Assembly: GCA_022432975.1 (NCBI GenBank) | Contig: CM039503.1 | Coordinates: 43,353,869-43,417,868, forward strand | Source of the DNA: Begonia masoniana | Taxonomy: Eukaryota; Streptophyta; Magnoliopsida; Cucurbitales; Begoniaceae | Reading direction: 5' to 3' | DNA: 64,000 nt | Shown here: in pieces, positions 12,955-25,249 of the stretch | Layout of the letters: every line of letters starts with the position of its first letter | How positions within the stretch are numbered: the stretch's first letter is position 1 | Made by a program: the position numbers and the translations under genes | Notes under the pieces: generated by a model | Told to the model about the DNA's origin: nothing | Database searches by the model: none | The model's input: only the letters and a program-made list of their open reading frames with translations

Positions 12955-12971
12955 TCAAGTTTGGGGGTATT
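12955..12971 (+). other. Polypurine tract of the Athila element
   Basis: CAAGTTTGGGGGTATT lies directly before the LTR start TGATAACTC. The same AAGTTTGG word precedes the 3' LTR of the second Athila element (reverse strand at 44358-44375). Confidence 0.75.
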
Positions 12972-15900
12972 TGATAACTCTTAAATTAGAGTTATTTTAT
13001 ATAGTATTTAATTGATAGAACTTGTATAATTTGAGTGAATGCAAGAAGAAATTGGTAGACATTTACCACAATTGCTATGTAATGCTGCAGTATTAGTGCT
13101 TTGATTGAATTTAATATATTTCATGCAGATTATCTATTAAAAGCACAATTTTTCTCTTCAATTTGAATTTTATATTTTCATATTTGAATGCAAAGATAAT
13201 AGCGGGATAAATCAAGTTTAAAAGTTGAAGATTATGGAGAGAGAAAATAAATAGAGAAAATTATGGTTGCCAAAAATAGAGGATTTATTTTGGCTGTAAA
13301 ATTGATGCAGAATACGAAGAAGAGAGAGAGGAGACTACTACAATTAAGGAAGATTAAATAGGTTAAAGATTTTGTGGAGAAAAGAAAAGATGAAGAAAAG
13401 ACATCTGAAATGCAGAAGAGGTAAATCAAGAAATAGTTGCGGCAAAGTTGATTCAAATTAGAAGAAAGAGATCCTGAGAAGCAATAGACACGTGGCATGC
13501 AGCAAATGACAAGGAAGGAAAAGCCAATTGAAAGGGAGAGATTTGAAAATCATGAAAACACGTGGATCAAGAACCAGAGAGAGAATGACCACTCTGGAAT
13601 AGGGCAGAAAAATAGGTGGAGCAATTAAATAAAAAATTAGATTGGAGAGAGAAAAGAGATTATGGTATGCAGAACAAAATGGGATATTGGAAACAAACAA
13701 AGACATTCGGAATAGAAGACAGAGGATTCTGGCGAGTTCCAGCGGAGGAGAACCATTCTGATGACATTCCATTGATTTTCATCTTCTTCTCTTATTTTTA
13801 CTGTTTTATGTTTTTATTAACACTATTATTTTTAGTTTATTTTATGACGTCTAGTAGCTAAACTCTATTACTTGGTTAGGACGATAGTACTCGTTACGGT
13901 TTTTGCTACGATCTCGGTTTTGTTATGCAATTGTCTATTGAACAATTATTTGTGATATTTCTTGCTAAGTCAGATCATATCGATAGATAGGTTGACGATT
14001 CATGTTTATATTGTATCGATAGATAGATATAAATTGTTAGATGCACGAATAATTAATTTGATTAAATTGTTACAACGTGGTTAGCATTAATTCGATTGGC
14101 AATAAGAATGGGGCAATTAGGAAATTCAATATTAGTTACATTCCTTCAAGGTTAAAAGAAATTCTAAATTGAATTTACCTAGGCAATTCGAAAGAATCCT
14201 AGAACTATTTAATTCTTGCTGTTCATAGATAATGCTGCAGAGCATTACCAAAGCTTCAGTAGTAAAATTATCGTAATGAAGAAATTGATCCTAGCCAAGG
14301 CTTCTATTCATCGATTTAATCTAGTTTATTTCGCTGTCTTTTATTGCATCGTCATTCTGATTTTATTTCTATTTATTTTTATTTATTATTTTAATATTTT
14401 TATAAGATTTTTATAGTGAATTTAAACATAGTTAACAATATCCTTGTGGGATTGATACTGTAACGCCCCGAATTAAATAAACCCGGTTCGTTACTCATAA
14501 TACTGAACCACACTATGACATTCTGAGAAAATTTTAAAATTTCACTCAACGGTCAAAGTTTGACCCTTAAAATGTTAAACTTGCAACGGAAATTCGTTTG
14601 TATAAAACGACATTTATTAATTAATTAAAATATTAAAGAAAATTGGTTGAAAGAAAACAAAACAAAACAGAACACGTCCACCACTGAACAGTTCCAGCGA
14701 TGGAAATAGAAACAAAAGGCATCCATCGCTAAACAGTGTTAGCGGCAGAAGCAAAAACAAAATAATCTCAGCGGTGGACGTAGAGATAGAATACATCTTC
14801 TACTAACGAACACCCACCGCTCACGTCAGTCGAACGACACGTCAACTACACACGTCTACCAGTCACGTCAGTCCAACGACGCGTTGACTACACACGTCCA
14901 CCGGTCACAAAACGACAAACTCTATTACTCACATCTACGCTCTCATCCACCGGTAGGCTACATCCACTGATAGACAACATCTACCGGTGAACAGTAACAC
15001 TCAACGTCCACCGATAGACAACATCCACAGGTGAACAATAACATTCTAAACAAAAGAACAACTCTGCCTACTAAAAGAACTTGTAAATTTCAACAGCAGC
15101 TATTCGAAACAACATAGATCCACAACTTTATAAATCTAGAACGACAATCTGCAACTAAAACCAAATCGTGTTTTCATAATCAGAAAAGCTCCAACATTAT
15201 TAAAAACATTAACTCTGACTGTCATAAACATTCTCAGCATACTTAAACTGAACCATTGTCAACTAACTTTTACCCCTACTGACATTAGTTAAACCGTCCC
15301 ATCAGATTGTCAAGTCGATGCGTGAATGTACTCCTCCAACCAGCCTAATCCTCAACATACTCAGAGAACCCACCTGCTGAAACTTCTTCATCTACATCAT
15401 AAAACTCATCTATTAGCCTAATGCTAAGTAAGTAAAGCAACAATGAAATGATATGCTGAAACATAAATCCTAGACATGCAGTTTCTACTTTCACATCTCT
15501 GTTGCATTCACGTTCTTTCTCTGATCTGATCCCTCGGTTCCATTGGGAGTTGGATTATTTTTCCCAAAGTCATACATCATCTTCATAAATTAAGGAGCGG
15601 ATTAGTTCTCTTAACAGCTGATCTGATCCTAAATTCCATTGGGAAGCTGATCAATTTTCTTAAAGTCATACATCCTCTTCATAAATTAAGGGGCGGATTA
15701 GTTCCCTTAACAGCTGATCTATTACATTCTGTTCATACCTTGCCATGCCATTACATGTAAATTCATTTTCGTATTCTTTCCAAAAACATGATACATGACA
15801 TACAGAAAACATTCAAACAAGCACAAACCTACTGTTTTGTGATGTAGACCCGAAGACACACACATACTCCACTTACTTGGTTTCCTGGAAAAGCTTGGTT

Positions 15901-16483
15901 GCAAACTACTTCGGGTTTTGCTCAAACCTATAGCCGTAGATAGAGTATTAGTTAAGCTTCATTCTAAACTATTCTCAAATCTACCAGAACTTATAAGGAA
16001 ATTAGTTTGGGAACTCAGATCATCAAGCATTCCTGATATGCCCCGAACCCAAACTAACTATCACTTACAGCATTCTCAAAACTTGCATTTAAAATCCCCC
16101 CTAACATCGATAGCTACAATGTAATAAGAAATCGAAGTAGAACTCACCTAGCTTGGAGAAAATGGGAGGGAAAATCGCCGAGAGAAACTCTGCTTAGCTG
16201 AGCTGAATGCTGAGAAAGAAAAATGAGAAAACAGTTGCGGCTAAACCTCATTAAACCCTCCCTTAAATACGTTATACACTATAGATCTCCATTTACCATT
16301 ATGCCCTTACTTAGTCACTCATTAACCTAATAAATATTTCTCTCAATTTCATCCATAAAGTGTACACTATTAGATGACAAGGTAAAATCGGTTCTATGGA
16401 ACCGGGTGTTACAGATACTTTACTTACTCATTACTTCGTTAGCGACACGTGCACTTGCGTGTAAGTGTGTAAAATCACTAACA
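12972..16483 (+). mobile_element. Athila 3' LTR, split by a solo LTR
   Basis: The LTR starts TGATAACTCTTAAATTAG, runs to 14458, is interrupted by 14459-16413, and resumes at 16419 for about 65 bp. Its end (ACACGTGCACTTGCGTGTAA) matches the end of the LTRs of the second Athila element on the reverse strand, confirming family membership. Net length is about 1.55 kb. The exact last base is uncertain because another LTR is inserted at 16485. Confidence 0.75.
14459..16413 (-). mobile_element. Family-A solo LTR (TSD GATAC)
   Basis: TGTAACGCCCCGAATT at the left, ACCGGGTGTTACA at the right, exact 5-bp TSD GATAC at 14454-14458 and 16414-16418. It is 1955 bp with no coding region. It is collinear with the LTR at 292-3811 but has only an irregular cluster of CCACCGGT/ACGAC words at about 14680-15050 where the other has its 49-bp array. 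Orientation is judged from the LTR at 292-3811, whose PBS and gag fix its direction. Confidence 0.92.
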
Positions 16484-16484
16484 C

Positions 16485-18835
16485 TGTAACACCCGGTTCT
16501 ATCGAACCAGCTCTTTTATTATTAATGGTATACACTTTATTAGTCAATAATTTAAGTAGGGTTATTGAATGACTAGACTGGACAAGGGCATTAGAGTAAA
16601 TTATATTTTTAAAAGTGGATAACGTATTTAAGGAAAGAGGGATTGAGTTTAATGCACTGTAGCCGCCACCCTTTCATACTTTTCTCTTCGGGTTTTCAGC
16701 TCAAGTAGCCGAGCTCTCTAGGCGATTTTCCTCGCCCGATTCTCCTTCGACTTAGGTAAGTTTTCCTCATTTCTCTTATGATATAGTGGTTATATACCTG
16801 AAGGAGTACAATTTGTCGTTTAGTGACCGGTGGACGACGTGTGTAAAATCCATCGGATGATGTAGAAAGTCTTTTGTCGTTTAGTGACCGGTGGACGACG
16901 TGTGTAAAATCCATCGGATGATGTAGAAAGTCTTTTGTCGTTTAGTGACCGGTGGACGACGTGTGTAAAATCCATCGGATGATGTAGAAAGTCTTTTGTC
17001 GTTTAGTGACCGGTGGACGACGTGTGTAAAATCCATCGGATGATGTAGAAAGTCTTTTGTCGTTTAGTGACCGGTGGACGACGTGTGTAAAATCCATCGG
17101 ATGATGTAGAAAGTCTTTTGTCGTTTAGTGACCGGTGGACGACGTGTGTAAAATCCATCGGATGATGTAGAAAGTCTTTTGTCGTTTAGTGACCGGTGGA
17201 CGACGTGTGTAAAATCCATCGGATGATGTAGAAAGTCTTTTGTCGTTTAGTGACCGGTGGACGACGTGTGTAAAATCCATCGGATGATGTAGAAAGTCTT
17301 TTGTCGTTTAGTGACCGGTGGACGACGTGTGTAAAATCCATCGGATGATGTAGAAAGTCTTTTGTCGTTTAGTGACCGGTGGACGACGTGTGTAAAATCC
17401 ATCGGATGATGTAGAAAGTCTTTTGTCGTTTAGTGACCGGTGGACGACGTGTGTAAAATCCATCGGATGATGTAGAAAGTCTTTTGTCGTTTAGTGACCG
17501 GTGGACGACGTGTGTAAAATCCATCGGATGATGTAGAAAGTCTTTTGTCGTTTAGTGACCGGTGGACGACGTGTGTAAAATCCATCGGATGATGTAGAAA
17601 GTCTTTTGTCGTTTAGTGACCGGTGGACGACGTGTGTAAAATCCATCGGATGATGTAGAAAGTCTTTTGTCGTTTAGTGACCGGTGGACGACGTGTGTAA
17701 AATCCATCGGATGATGTAGAAAGTCTTTTGTCGTTTAGTGACCGGTGGACGACGTGTGTAAAATCCATCGGATGATGTAGAAAGTCTTTTGTCGTTTAGT
17801 GACCGGTGGACGGGTTTAGTGAACCATGGTTTCATTTAAGTATGTCGAGTTTTCCTCTAATGACAGAAATGATTTTAAGGTCTAAAAGCATTTTTGAGAC
17901 TTCTCTAATATTAGTACTCTATTGGTTTTAATATTTTTTTTTTTACTGGATTTCGAGTAGTGAAAGGAGTTGAATTGTTACTGAATGGTTTTAGTGAATT
18001 AAACAGGTTTTCGTACTTAGAGCTGTTATCGTATAGAATTTGGGTAGTTGAAATGTTGTTCTGTTTTCTGTTGGATTTTATGAAGTTATTTAGGGTCAGG
18101 TGGTTTTGAATGTTTTGAGTAAAGATTGCAAATTTCACCATCCGTGAATGAAGTTCACCGGTGGATGTAGTGTGTTAAATCCATCGGATGATGTAGAAAG
18201 TCTTTTGTCGTTTAGTGACCGGTGGACGACGTGTGTAAAATCCATCGGATGATGTGGAAGAAGTTTGTCGTTTAGTCACCGGTGGATGTAGTGTGTTAAA
18301 TCCATCGGATGATGTAGAAAGTCTTTTGTCGTTTAGTGACCGGTGGACGACGTGTGTAAAATCCATCGGATGATGTAGAAGAAGTTTGTCGTTTAGTCAT
18401 CGGTGGATGTCGTTTGATAAACCTATCGGATGATGTCGAGTATTCTAACCATCGGTGGATGTGAGTAATATGTTTTGTCGTTTTGTCACCGGAAGAGGTC
18501 TCCTACTATCTATTTTAGTATCTTCCGTTGACTTTGTACAGCGGCAGACGCGTTTGACTTTTGAAACTTATGAAGTATTTTGCGATTTAAACCTTTATCT
18601 CTTTTGGCCGATTATTTCTTAACATCCCAACTGATTATTCAAACATTGTTCTATAGTTTTATTTAACTCTATTTTTACTCAAATGATTTCCGCTGCAAGT
18701 TTTTTTTTTACGTTTGAGGTTTTAGAAAATGTCAAATTTTGACTTTCGAGCGAAGTTTTAAATTTAGTCCAAAGTTGTCTAATTATGTTCGAGCTATGAG
18801 TAACGAACCAGGTTCAGAAAACTCGGGGCGTTACA
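16485..18835 (+). mobile_element. Family-A solo LTR (TSD AACAC)
   Basis: It begins TGTAACACCCGGTTC and ends CGGGGCGTTACA, flanked by the exact TSD AACAC (16480-16484 and 18836-18840). It is 2351 bp and opposite in orientation to 14459-16413. Compared with the other family-A LTRs it lacks roughly the central kilobase: the array begins only about 330 bp from the 5' end. Confidence 0.92.
16812..17812. repeat. 61-bp tandem array in a family-A LTR
   Basis: About 16 nearly perfect copies of a 61-bp unit containing TTTAGTGACCGGTGGACGAC and ATCCATCGGATGATGTAG. On the reverse strand the unit contains CTAAACGACAAAA and CATCATCCGATGG. Further, more diverged copies follow at 18135-18500 after about 320 bp of unrelated LTR sequence. 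Confidence 0.95.
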
Positions 18836-18840
18836 AACAC

Positions 18841-21800
18841 TAATTAAGGTTGGTGGAAGAAAGTCAATAGGTGATTGACAGTTGGCAATCTTGTGGAAGA
18901 AGACAAGTTTTTCTTCTTCTCTTCATCGTGAAAGCATTCACATTTCCATCCCTTCTTCTCTATTTTCTCTCTTCCAGGCGACTGCATCCATTTTCAAACT
19001 CCTCCTGCTCCTATTTTCTTCCATTTTCTCTGTTACAGGTAATTGTTTTTCGTTAGTTAACAAGTTTAGGTTAGTTACTTTTTTAGTTTTAAGAAAGTTT
19101 AGGGTTAACAGCCCGATTATTCATAATATAGGTTTGAGACTCACCGTGACGTTCAAGACTTGCAGCATCTCGATCAACAGGTAAGTTCATGTGTAGGTTT
19201 GGCCCTTAAGGCCCTACATGACAGAGATACTAAGTTTTCACTTATGTCAGGTGGTTTCGGGTAGATAAGTTAGAGTTATGTTCTGAGTTATCTGTATTTC
19301 TCTTCATGTTCTGCCATTTTATTTTTGTTGTTTGCTGTTTTAAGTTGAAGCACTGTACATGTCCATGTATACATGTTTTCCCCTAAAAGCTCATGCAAAA
19401 TGTTTTCTATACACGTTTTAAAGCTAAGAAAGATAAAAATCTGAATGTAATGTATCTGTTAAGTGTGGGACGGGGACTGGCCCTCTGCTCTGTTCTGTTC
19501 TGTATTCCCGAAACGTGCATGAAAGTGCACCCTCTGTTATGTGCCTGATAGCGCACTCGCCAGTTTCCCCTATAAGCCCCACTTATACCCCTATGCCAGT
19601 GAAACGTAATGTAATGTACTTCACTGTATTCTGAAAGTCCATGCATAGCATATGCATCACTGCATTTTTATATGTTCTTACTGAGCTTTAGGCTCATAGT
19701 TGAACTCCCTGATATAGGTACAGAACCCGTGGATGAGGATTTTGTACCTCACGTCGACAAATACGTGGCTGGTGGCGTGAGCTTTCGAGGATGGTTGTGG
19801 CAGCTAGACATATTCCTGACCAGAGAGAGTGAAGTTTTAAAGTTTTGTGTTTATGTTTTAAAAACTTCTATTTGGGTGAATTCTGGAAATGCATGTCAAG
19901 TTCTGTACTGCTTCTGAAATTTTAAAACAATGTATAAATTCTGTGTTGGTGTTTTTAAAAACCTCTGTTTTTGACAGTTGATTGTATGTTTTGAAATATT
20001 CTAGAATTGCTTGGGATTTTCTCTTTTAGGTTGTGCATGAATTTTCTCTGATTTTAGAGTTATCCATGCAGTCTGGTTTCTTAAACTTCTGTCATGTTTT
20101 CTGATATGTCCAAAATCATGTTTTGAATCGGTTTCTAAAGTTTGAAGCTTTTATGCTTTATGTTTTCATGTCTTATGTTTTTATGTTTTCCTGTTAAGTT
20201 TCATCAATTTCAGTAAAAGTTAAACAGTCGTCCATTTTTCCTCTGAAAATAGTCGTCCATTCTGCTTCCAGTTTCTGTTGTCTATTTTGTCTTCGGTTTC
20301 TGTCTTTTATTCGGCTAAGTGTTATCGTCCAAAGTTATCGTCCACGATATCGTCACCGAGAGTATGCCTGTTATTTTAAAAGTCCAAAGTCTGCCTGTTA
20401 TTTTAAACGTTCACACTGCCTTTGAAAATAGTCGTCGACGCCTTCTATAAAACAGTTGTCCATTTTGCCTCTAGTTTCTGTTGTCTATTTTGCTTTCGGT
20501 TTCTGTCTTTTATTCGGTCAAGTGTTATCGTCCAAAGTTATCGTCCACGATAACGTCACCAAGAGTTTGCCTGTTATTTTAAAAGTCCAAAGTTTGCCTT
20601 TTATGTCAAACGTCCACAGTCACTGCCCTTTTACGTCAAACGTCCACGGTCACTGCCTTTTTGTCAAACATCCACAGTCACTGCCCTTTTACGTCAAATG
20701 TCCACGGTTACTGCCTTTTTGTCAAACGTCCACGGTCACTGCCTTTTTGTCAAACGTCCACGGTCACTGCCTTTTTGTCAAACGTCCACGGTCACTGCCT
20801 TTTTGTCAAACGTCCACGGTCACTGCCTTTTTGTCAAACGTCCACGGTCACTGCCTTTTTGTCAAACGTCCACGGTCACTGCCTTTTTGTCAAACGTCCA
20901 CGGTCACTGCCTTTTTGTCAAACGTCCACGGTCACTGCCTTTTTGTCAAACGTCCACGGTCACTGCCTTTTTGTCAAACGTCCACGGTCACTGCCTTTTT
21001 GTCAAACGTCCACGGTCACTGCCTTTTTGTCAAACGTCCACGGTCACTGCCTTTTTGTCAAACGTCCACGGTCACTGCCTTTTTGTCAAACGTCCACGGT
21101 CACTGCCTTTTTGTCAAACGTCCACGGTCACTGCCTTTTTGTCAAACGTCCACGGTCACTGCCTTTTTGTCAAACGTCCACGGTCACTGCCTTTTTGTCA
21201 AACGTCCACGGTCACTGCCTTTTTGTCAAACGTCCACGGTCACTGCCTTTTTGTCAAACGTCCACGGTCACTGCCTTTTTGTCAAACGTCCACGGTCACT
21301 GCCTTTTTGTCAAACGTCCACGGTCACTGCCTTTTTGTCAAACGTCCACGGTCACTGCCTTTTTGTCAAACGTCCACGGTCACTGCCTTTTTGTCAAACG
21401 TCCACGGTCACTGCCTTTTTGTCAAACGTCCACGGTCACTGCCTTTTTGTCAAACGTCCACGGTCACTGCCTTTTTGTCAAACGTCCACGGTCACTGCCT
21501 TTTTGTCAAACGTCCACGGTCACTGCCTTTTTGTCAAACGTCCACGGTCACTGCCTTTTTGTCAAACGTCCACGGTCACTGCCTTTTTGTCAAACGTCCA
21601 CGGTCACTGCCTTTTTGTCAAACGTCCACGGTCACTGCCTTTTTGTCAAACGTCCACGGTCACTGCCTTTTTGTCAAACGTCCACGGTCACTGCCTTTTT
21701 GTCAAACGTCCACGGTCACTGCCTTTTTGTCAAACGTCCACGGTCACTGCCTTTTTGTCAAACGTCCACGGTCACTGCCTTTTTGTCAAACGTCCACGGT

Positions 21801-24108
21801 CACTGCCTTTTTGTCAAACGTCCACGGTCACTGCCTTTTTGTCAAACGTCCACGGTCACTGCCTTTTTGTCAAACGTCCACGGTCACTGCCTTTTTGTCA
21901 AACGTCCACGGTCACTGCCTTTTTGTCAAACGTCCACGGTCACTGCCTTTTTGTCAAACGTCCACGGTCACTGCCTTTTTGTCAAACGTCCACGGTCACT
22001 GCCTTTTTGTCAAACGTCCACGGTCACTGCCTTTTTGTCAAACGTCCACGGTCACTGCCTTTTTGTCAAACGTCCACGGTCACTGCCTTTTTGTCAAACG
22101 TCCACGGTCACTGCCTTTTTGTCAAACGTCCACGGTCACTGCCTTTTTGTCAAACGTCCACGGTCACTGCCTTTTTGTCAAACGTCCACGGTCACTGCCT
22201 TTTTGTCAAACGTCCACGGTCACTGCCTTTTTGTCAAACGTCCACGGTCACTGCCTTTTTGTCAAACGTCCACGGTCACTGCCTTTTTGTCAAACGTCCA
22301 CGGTCACTGCCTTTTTGTCAAACGTCCACGGTCACTGCCTTTTTGTCAAACGTCCACGGTCACTGCCTTTTTGTCAAACGTCCACGGTCACTGCCTTTTT
22401 GTCAAACGTCCACGGTCACTGCCTTTTTGTCAAACGTCCACGGTCACTGCCTTTTTGTCAAACGTCCACGGTCACTGCCTTTTTGTCAAACGTCCACGGT
22501 CACTGCCTTTTTGTCAAACGTCCACGGTCACTGCCTTTTTGTCAAACGTCCACGGTCACTGCCTTTTTGTCAAACGTCCACGGTCACTGCCTTTTTGTCA
22601 AACGTCCACGGTCACTGCCTTTTTGTCAAACGTCCACGGTCACTGCCTTTTTGTCAAACGTCCACGGTCACTGCCTTTTTGTCAAACGTCCACGGTCACT
22701 GCCTTTTTGTCAAACGTCCACGGTCACTGCCTTTTTGTCAAACGTCCACGGTCACTGCCTTTTTGTCAAACGTCCACGGTCACTGCCTTTTTGTCAAACG
22801 TCCACGGTCACTGCCTTTTTGTCAAACGTCCACGGTCACTGCCTTTTTGTCAAACGTCCACGGTCACTGCCTTTTTGTCAAACGTCCACGGTCACTGCCT
22901 TTTTGTCAAACGTCCACGGTCACTGCCTTTTTGTCAAACGTCCACGGTCACTGCCTTTTTGTCAAACGTCCACGGTCACTGCCTTTTTGTCAAACGTCCA
23001 CGGTCACTGCCTTTTTGTCAAACGTCCACGGTCACTGCCTTTTTGTCAAACGTCCACGGTCACTGCCTTTTTGTCAAACGTCCACGGTCACTGCCTTTTT
23101 GTCAAACGTCCACGGTCACTGCCTTTTTGTCAAACGTCCACGGTCACTGCCTTTTTGTCAAACGTCCACGGTCACTGCCTTTTTGTCAAACGTCCACGGT
23201 CACTGCCTTTTTGTCAAACGTCCACGGTCACTGCCTTTTTGTCAAACGTCCACGGTCACTGCCTTTTTGTCAAACGTCCACGGTCACTGCCTTTTTGTCA
23301 AACGTCCACGGTCACTGCCTTTTTGTCAAACGTCCACGGTCACTGCCTTTTTGTCAAACGTCCACGGTCACTGCCTTTTTGTCAAACGTCCACGGTCACT
23401 GCCTTTTTGTCAAACGTCCACGGTCACTGCCTTTTTGTCAAACGTCCACGGTCACTGCCTTTTTGTCAAACGTCCACGGTCACTGCCTTTTTGTCAAACG
23501 TCCACGGTCACTGCCTTTTTGTCAAACGTCCACGGTCACTGCCTTTTTGTCAAACGTCCACGGTCACTGCCTTTTTGTCAAACGTCCACGGTCACTGCCT
23601 TTTTGTCAAACGTCCACGGTCACTGCCTTTTTGTCAAACGTCCACGGTCACTGCCTTTTTGTCAAACGTCCACGGTCACTGCCTTTTTGTCAAACGTCCA
23701 CGGTCACTGCCTTTTTGTCAAACGTCCACGGTCACTGCCTTTTTGTCAAACGTCCACGGTCACTGCCTTTTTGTCAAACGTCCACGGTCACTGCCTTTTT
23801 GTCAAACGTCCACGGTCACTGCCTTTTTGTCAAACGTCCACGGTCACTGCCTTTTTGTCAAACGTCCACGGTCACTGCCTTTTTGTCAAACGTCCACGGT
23901 CACTGCCTTTTTGTCAAACGTCCACGGTCACTGCCTTTTTGTCAAACGTCCACGGTCACTGCCTTTTTGTCAAACGTCCACGGTCACTGCCTTTTTGTCA
24001 AACGTCCACGGTCACTGCCTTTTTGTCAAACGTCCACGGTCACTGCCTTTTTGTCAAACGTCCACGGTCACTGCCTTTTTGTCAAACGTCCACGGTCACT
24101 GCCTTTTT
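18841..24108 (+). mobile_element. Truncated LTR related to family A
   Basis: No reading frame outside the tandem array is credible. The segment at 19160-19240 (AGGTAAGTTCATGTGTAGG ... CCCTACATGAC) and that at 19680-19760 (CTTACTGAGCTTTAGGCTCATAG) match, in order, the LTR starting at 61927 (about 62630-62690 and 63205-63260) and, more weakly, family-A LTRs. The 5' end is missing because the Athila element lies there; the 3' end stops at the last array unit, without the usual GGGGCGTTACA terminus. Two near-copies of a 230-bp segment lie at about 20225-20560 before the array. Confidence 0.65.
20590..24108. repeat. 28-bp tandem array (about 125 copies)
   Basis: Head-to-tail repeats of a 28-bp unit containing GTCAAACGTCCACGGTCAC and ACTGCCTTTTT. 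From about 20720 to 24108 the copies are essentially identical. The first few are variant (ACGTCAAA insertion, CATCCACAG), marking the seed. Because the unit lacks stop codons in all three forward frames, it creates three overlapping frames of over 1100 codons, each a 28-residue peptide repeat; I treat these as artefacts of the repeat. Confidence 0.97.
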
Positions 24109-25249
24109 GCTATATACGAGTAATAATAAATGATGTACAAAAGTAGACTTGCACAAAAACGTACATAAACAATAACAATAACAATCAAAATCTTGTACGA
24201 CAACACGTCACCATGTGTTTGAAAAATATCTCAAATTAGGATTTTAAAAACAATGATATACACGATAAACTATAATAAATAAAACCCCTAACTTAAGTTG
24301 GTGGCTCCCTCTTGATAATGCTAAAGCCCCTACTCTCATAATCTAATATAACTTGCAAATCATTGGTACCTGTAGTTGTACGAACATCAATATACTTGTA
24401 GTACTCTTAAAATATTTTGTTGAATCCTATAATAAGAATGGAAAAACTGTTTATTTTGGCCTACCCTCAAAGACTCTTTGAGATTTCTTGTAGACCGGCA
24501 CGTCTAGATCACCGATCTATGGTCGATACCTCAAGCAAAGTCAGCATATTTTCAGTCATCGCCAATCACATTAAATGGAGGGTTTCACAAGTTCGATTTT
24601 GAGCAGGTTATATTTTTTAAGCTTCAAATAACATGAAAGTTATTAGTCCTTGTAATATATTTTCAATGAAATCTCTTATCACACTGCCATTTTGACCATC
24701 ATTTTACGTTGTCTTTGTAAAATCTGCAATTTTACTACAACCAAGAGCGAATGTTAAGTTAATCAATGACATTTATTATCTCTATACAGCTTAAGATAGT
24801 TTAAAATAATTAATTCAAAGAATATTTAATTATCATTGAAACATAATCATGGGATTAATTAAACTTCAATGCAACAATTATCAATAAGCATGATTATGAA
24901 GAGATAATATTAGCGATAATTATTTGGATATTACTTACAATTTAAACGAACCCTATCTAAAATATAGACAGTTATACTATTATATTATAATAATAAAACA
25001 ATCAAAATTAAAATGTTTTTTTTTTTTTAGTAGATTTAGAAAAGAAGAATGCAAGAGAGTGAGAAAACAGACTTGATGTTGATTGAAGTTCTTGAATTCC
25101 TTACGAGGCTATATTGTTAAATTGGTGGCGAGATTTGAAGGTATAAACTCATTACTAAGTTTTTGATTTTTTGGTTTACTTTCCAGGATGACTCTCTTGT
25201 AGAGAGTTATTTATTTAATTTAATTAACATCAACGTCTACTAAATCAAA
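24109..25249. other. AT-rich DNA with no recognised feature
   Basis: I see no coding region, LTR terminus or repeat here. A short frame at 24417-24602 has no recognisable motif. Confidence 0.6.

Larger units (their letters stand above)
3812..16483 (+). mobile_element. Athila-type Ty3/gypsy element, 5' part missing
   Basis: In order: gag C-terminus/protease, RT-RNase H, integrase, an extra ORF, a polypurine tract and a 3' LTR, all on the + strand. Protein order, the CELGASINLMP protease motif, the TGG-CGATCA-free Athila-style LTR start TGATAACTC and the ORF downstream of integrase place it in the Athila lineage. The 5' LTR and gag start are not in the window because the left side is cut by the minus-strand gypsy element. 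Three solo LTRs are inserted: 4433-6991, 14459-16413 and 16485-18835 (the last at the outer edge of the 3' LTR). Removing them restores collinearity. Confidence 0.85.

Noticed and set aside
20456..24146. Three overlapping forward frames of 1141-1225 codons encoding a 28-residue repeat protein
   Set aside because: They are produced by a 28-bp tandem repeat without stop codons, inside an LTR; all three frames are equally open, and there is no start context or non-repeat domain.
24109..25249. Possible Helitron or MITE
   Set aside because: I could not find a TC...CTRR pair with a terminal hairpin or terminal inverted repeats with a target duplication.
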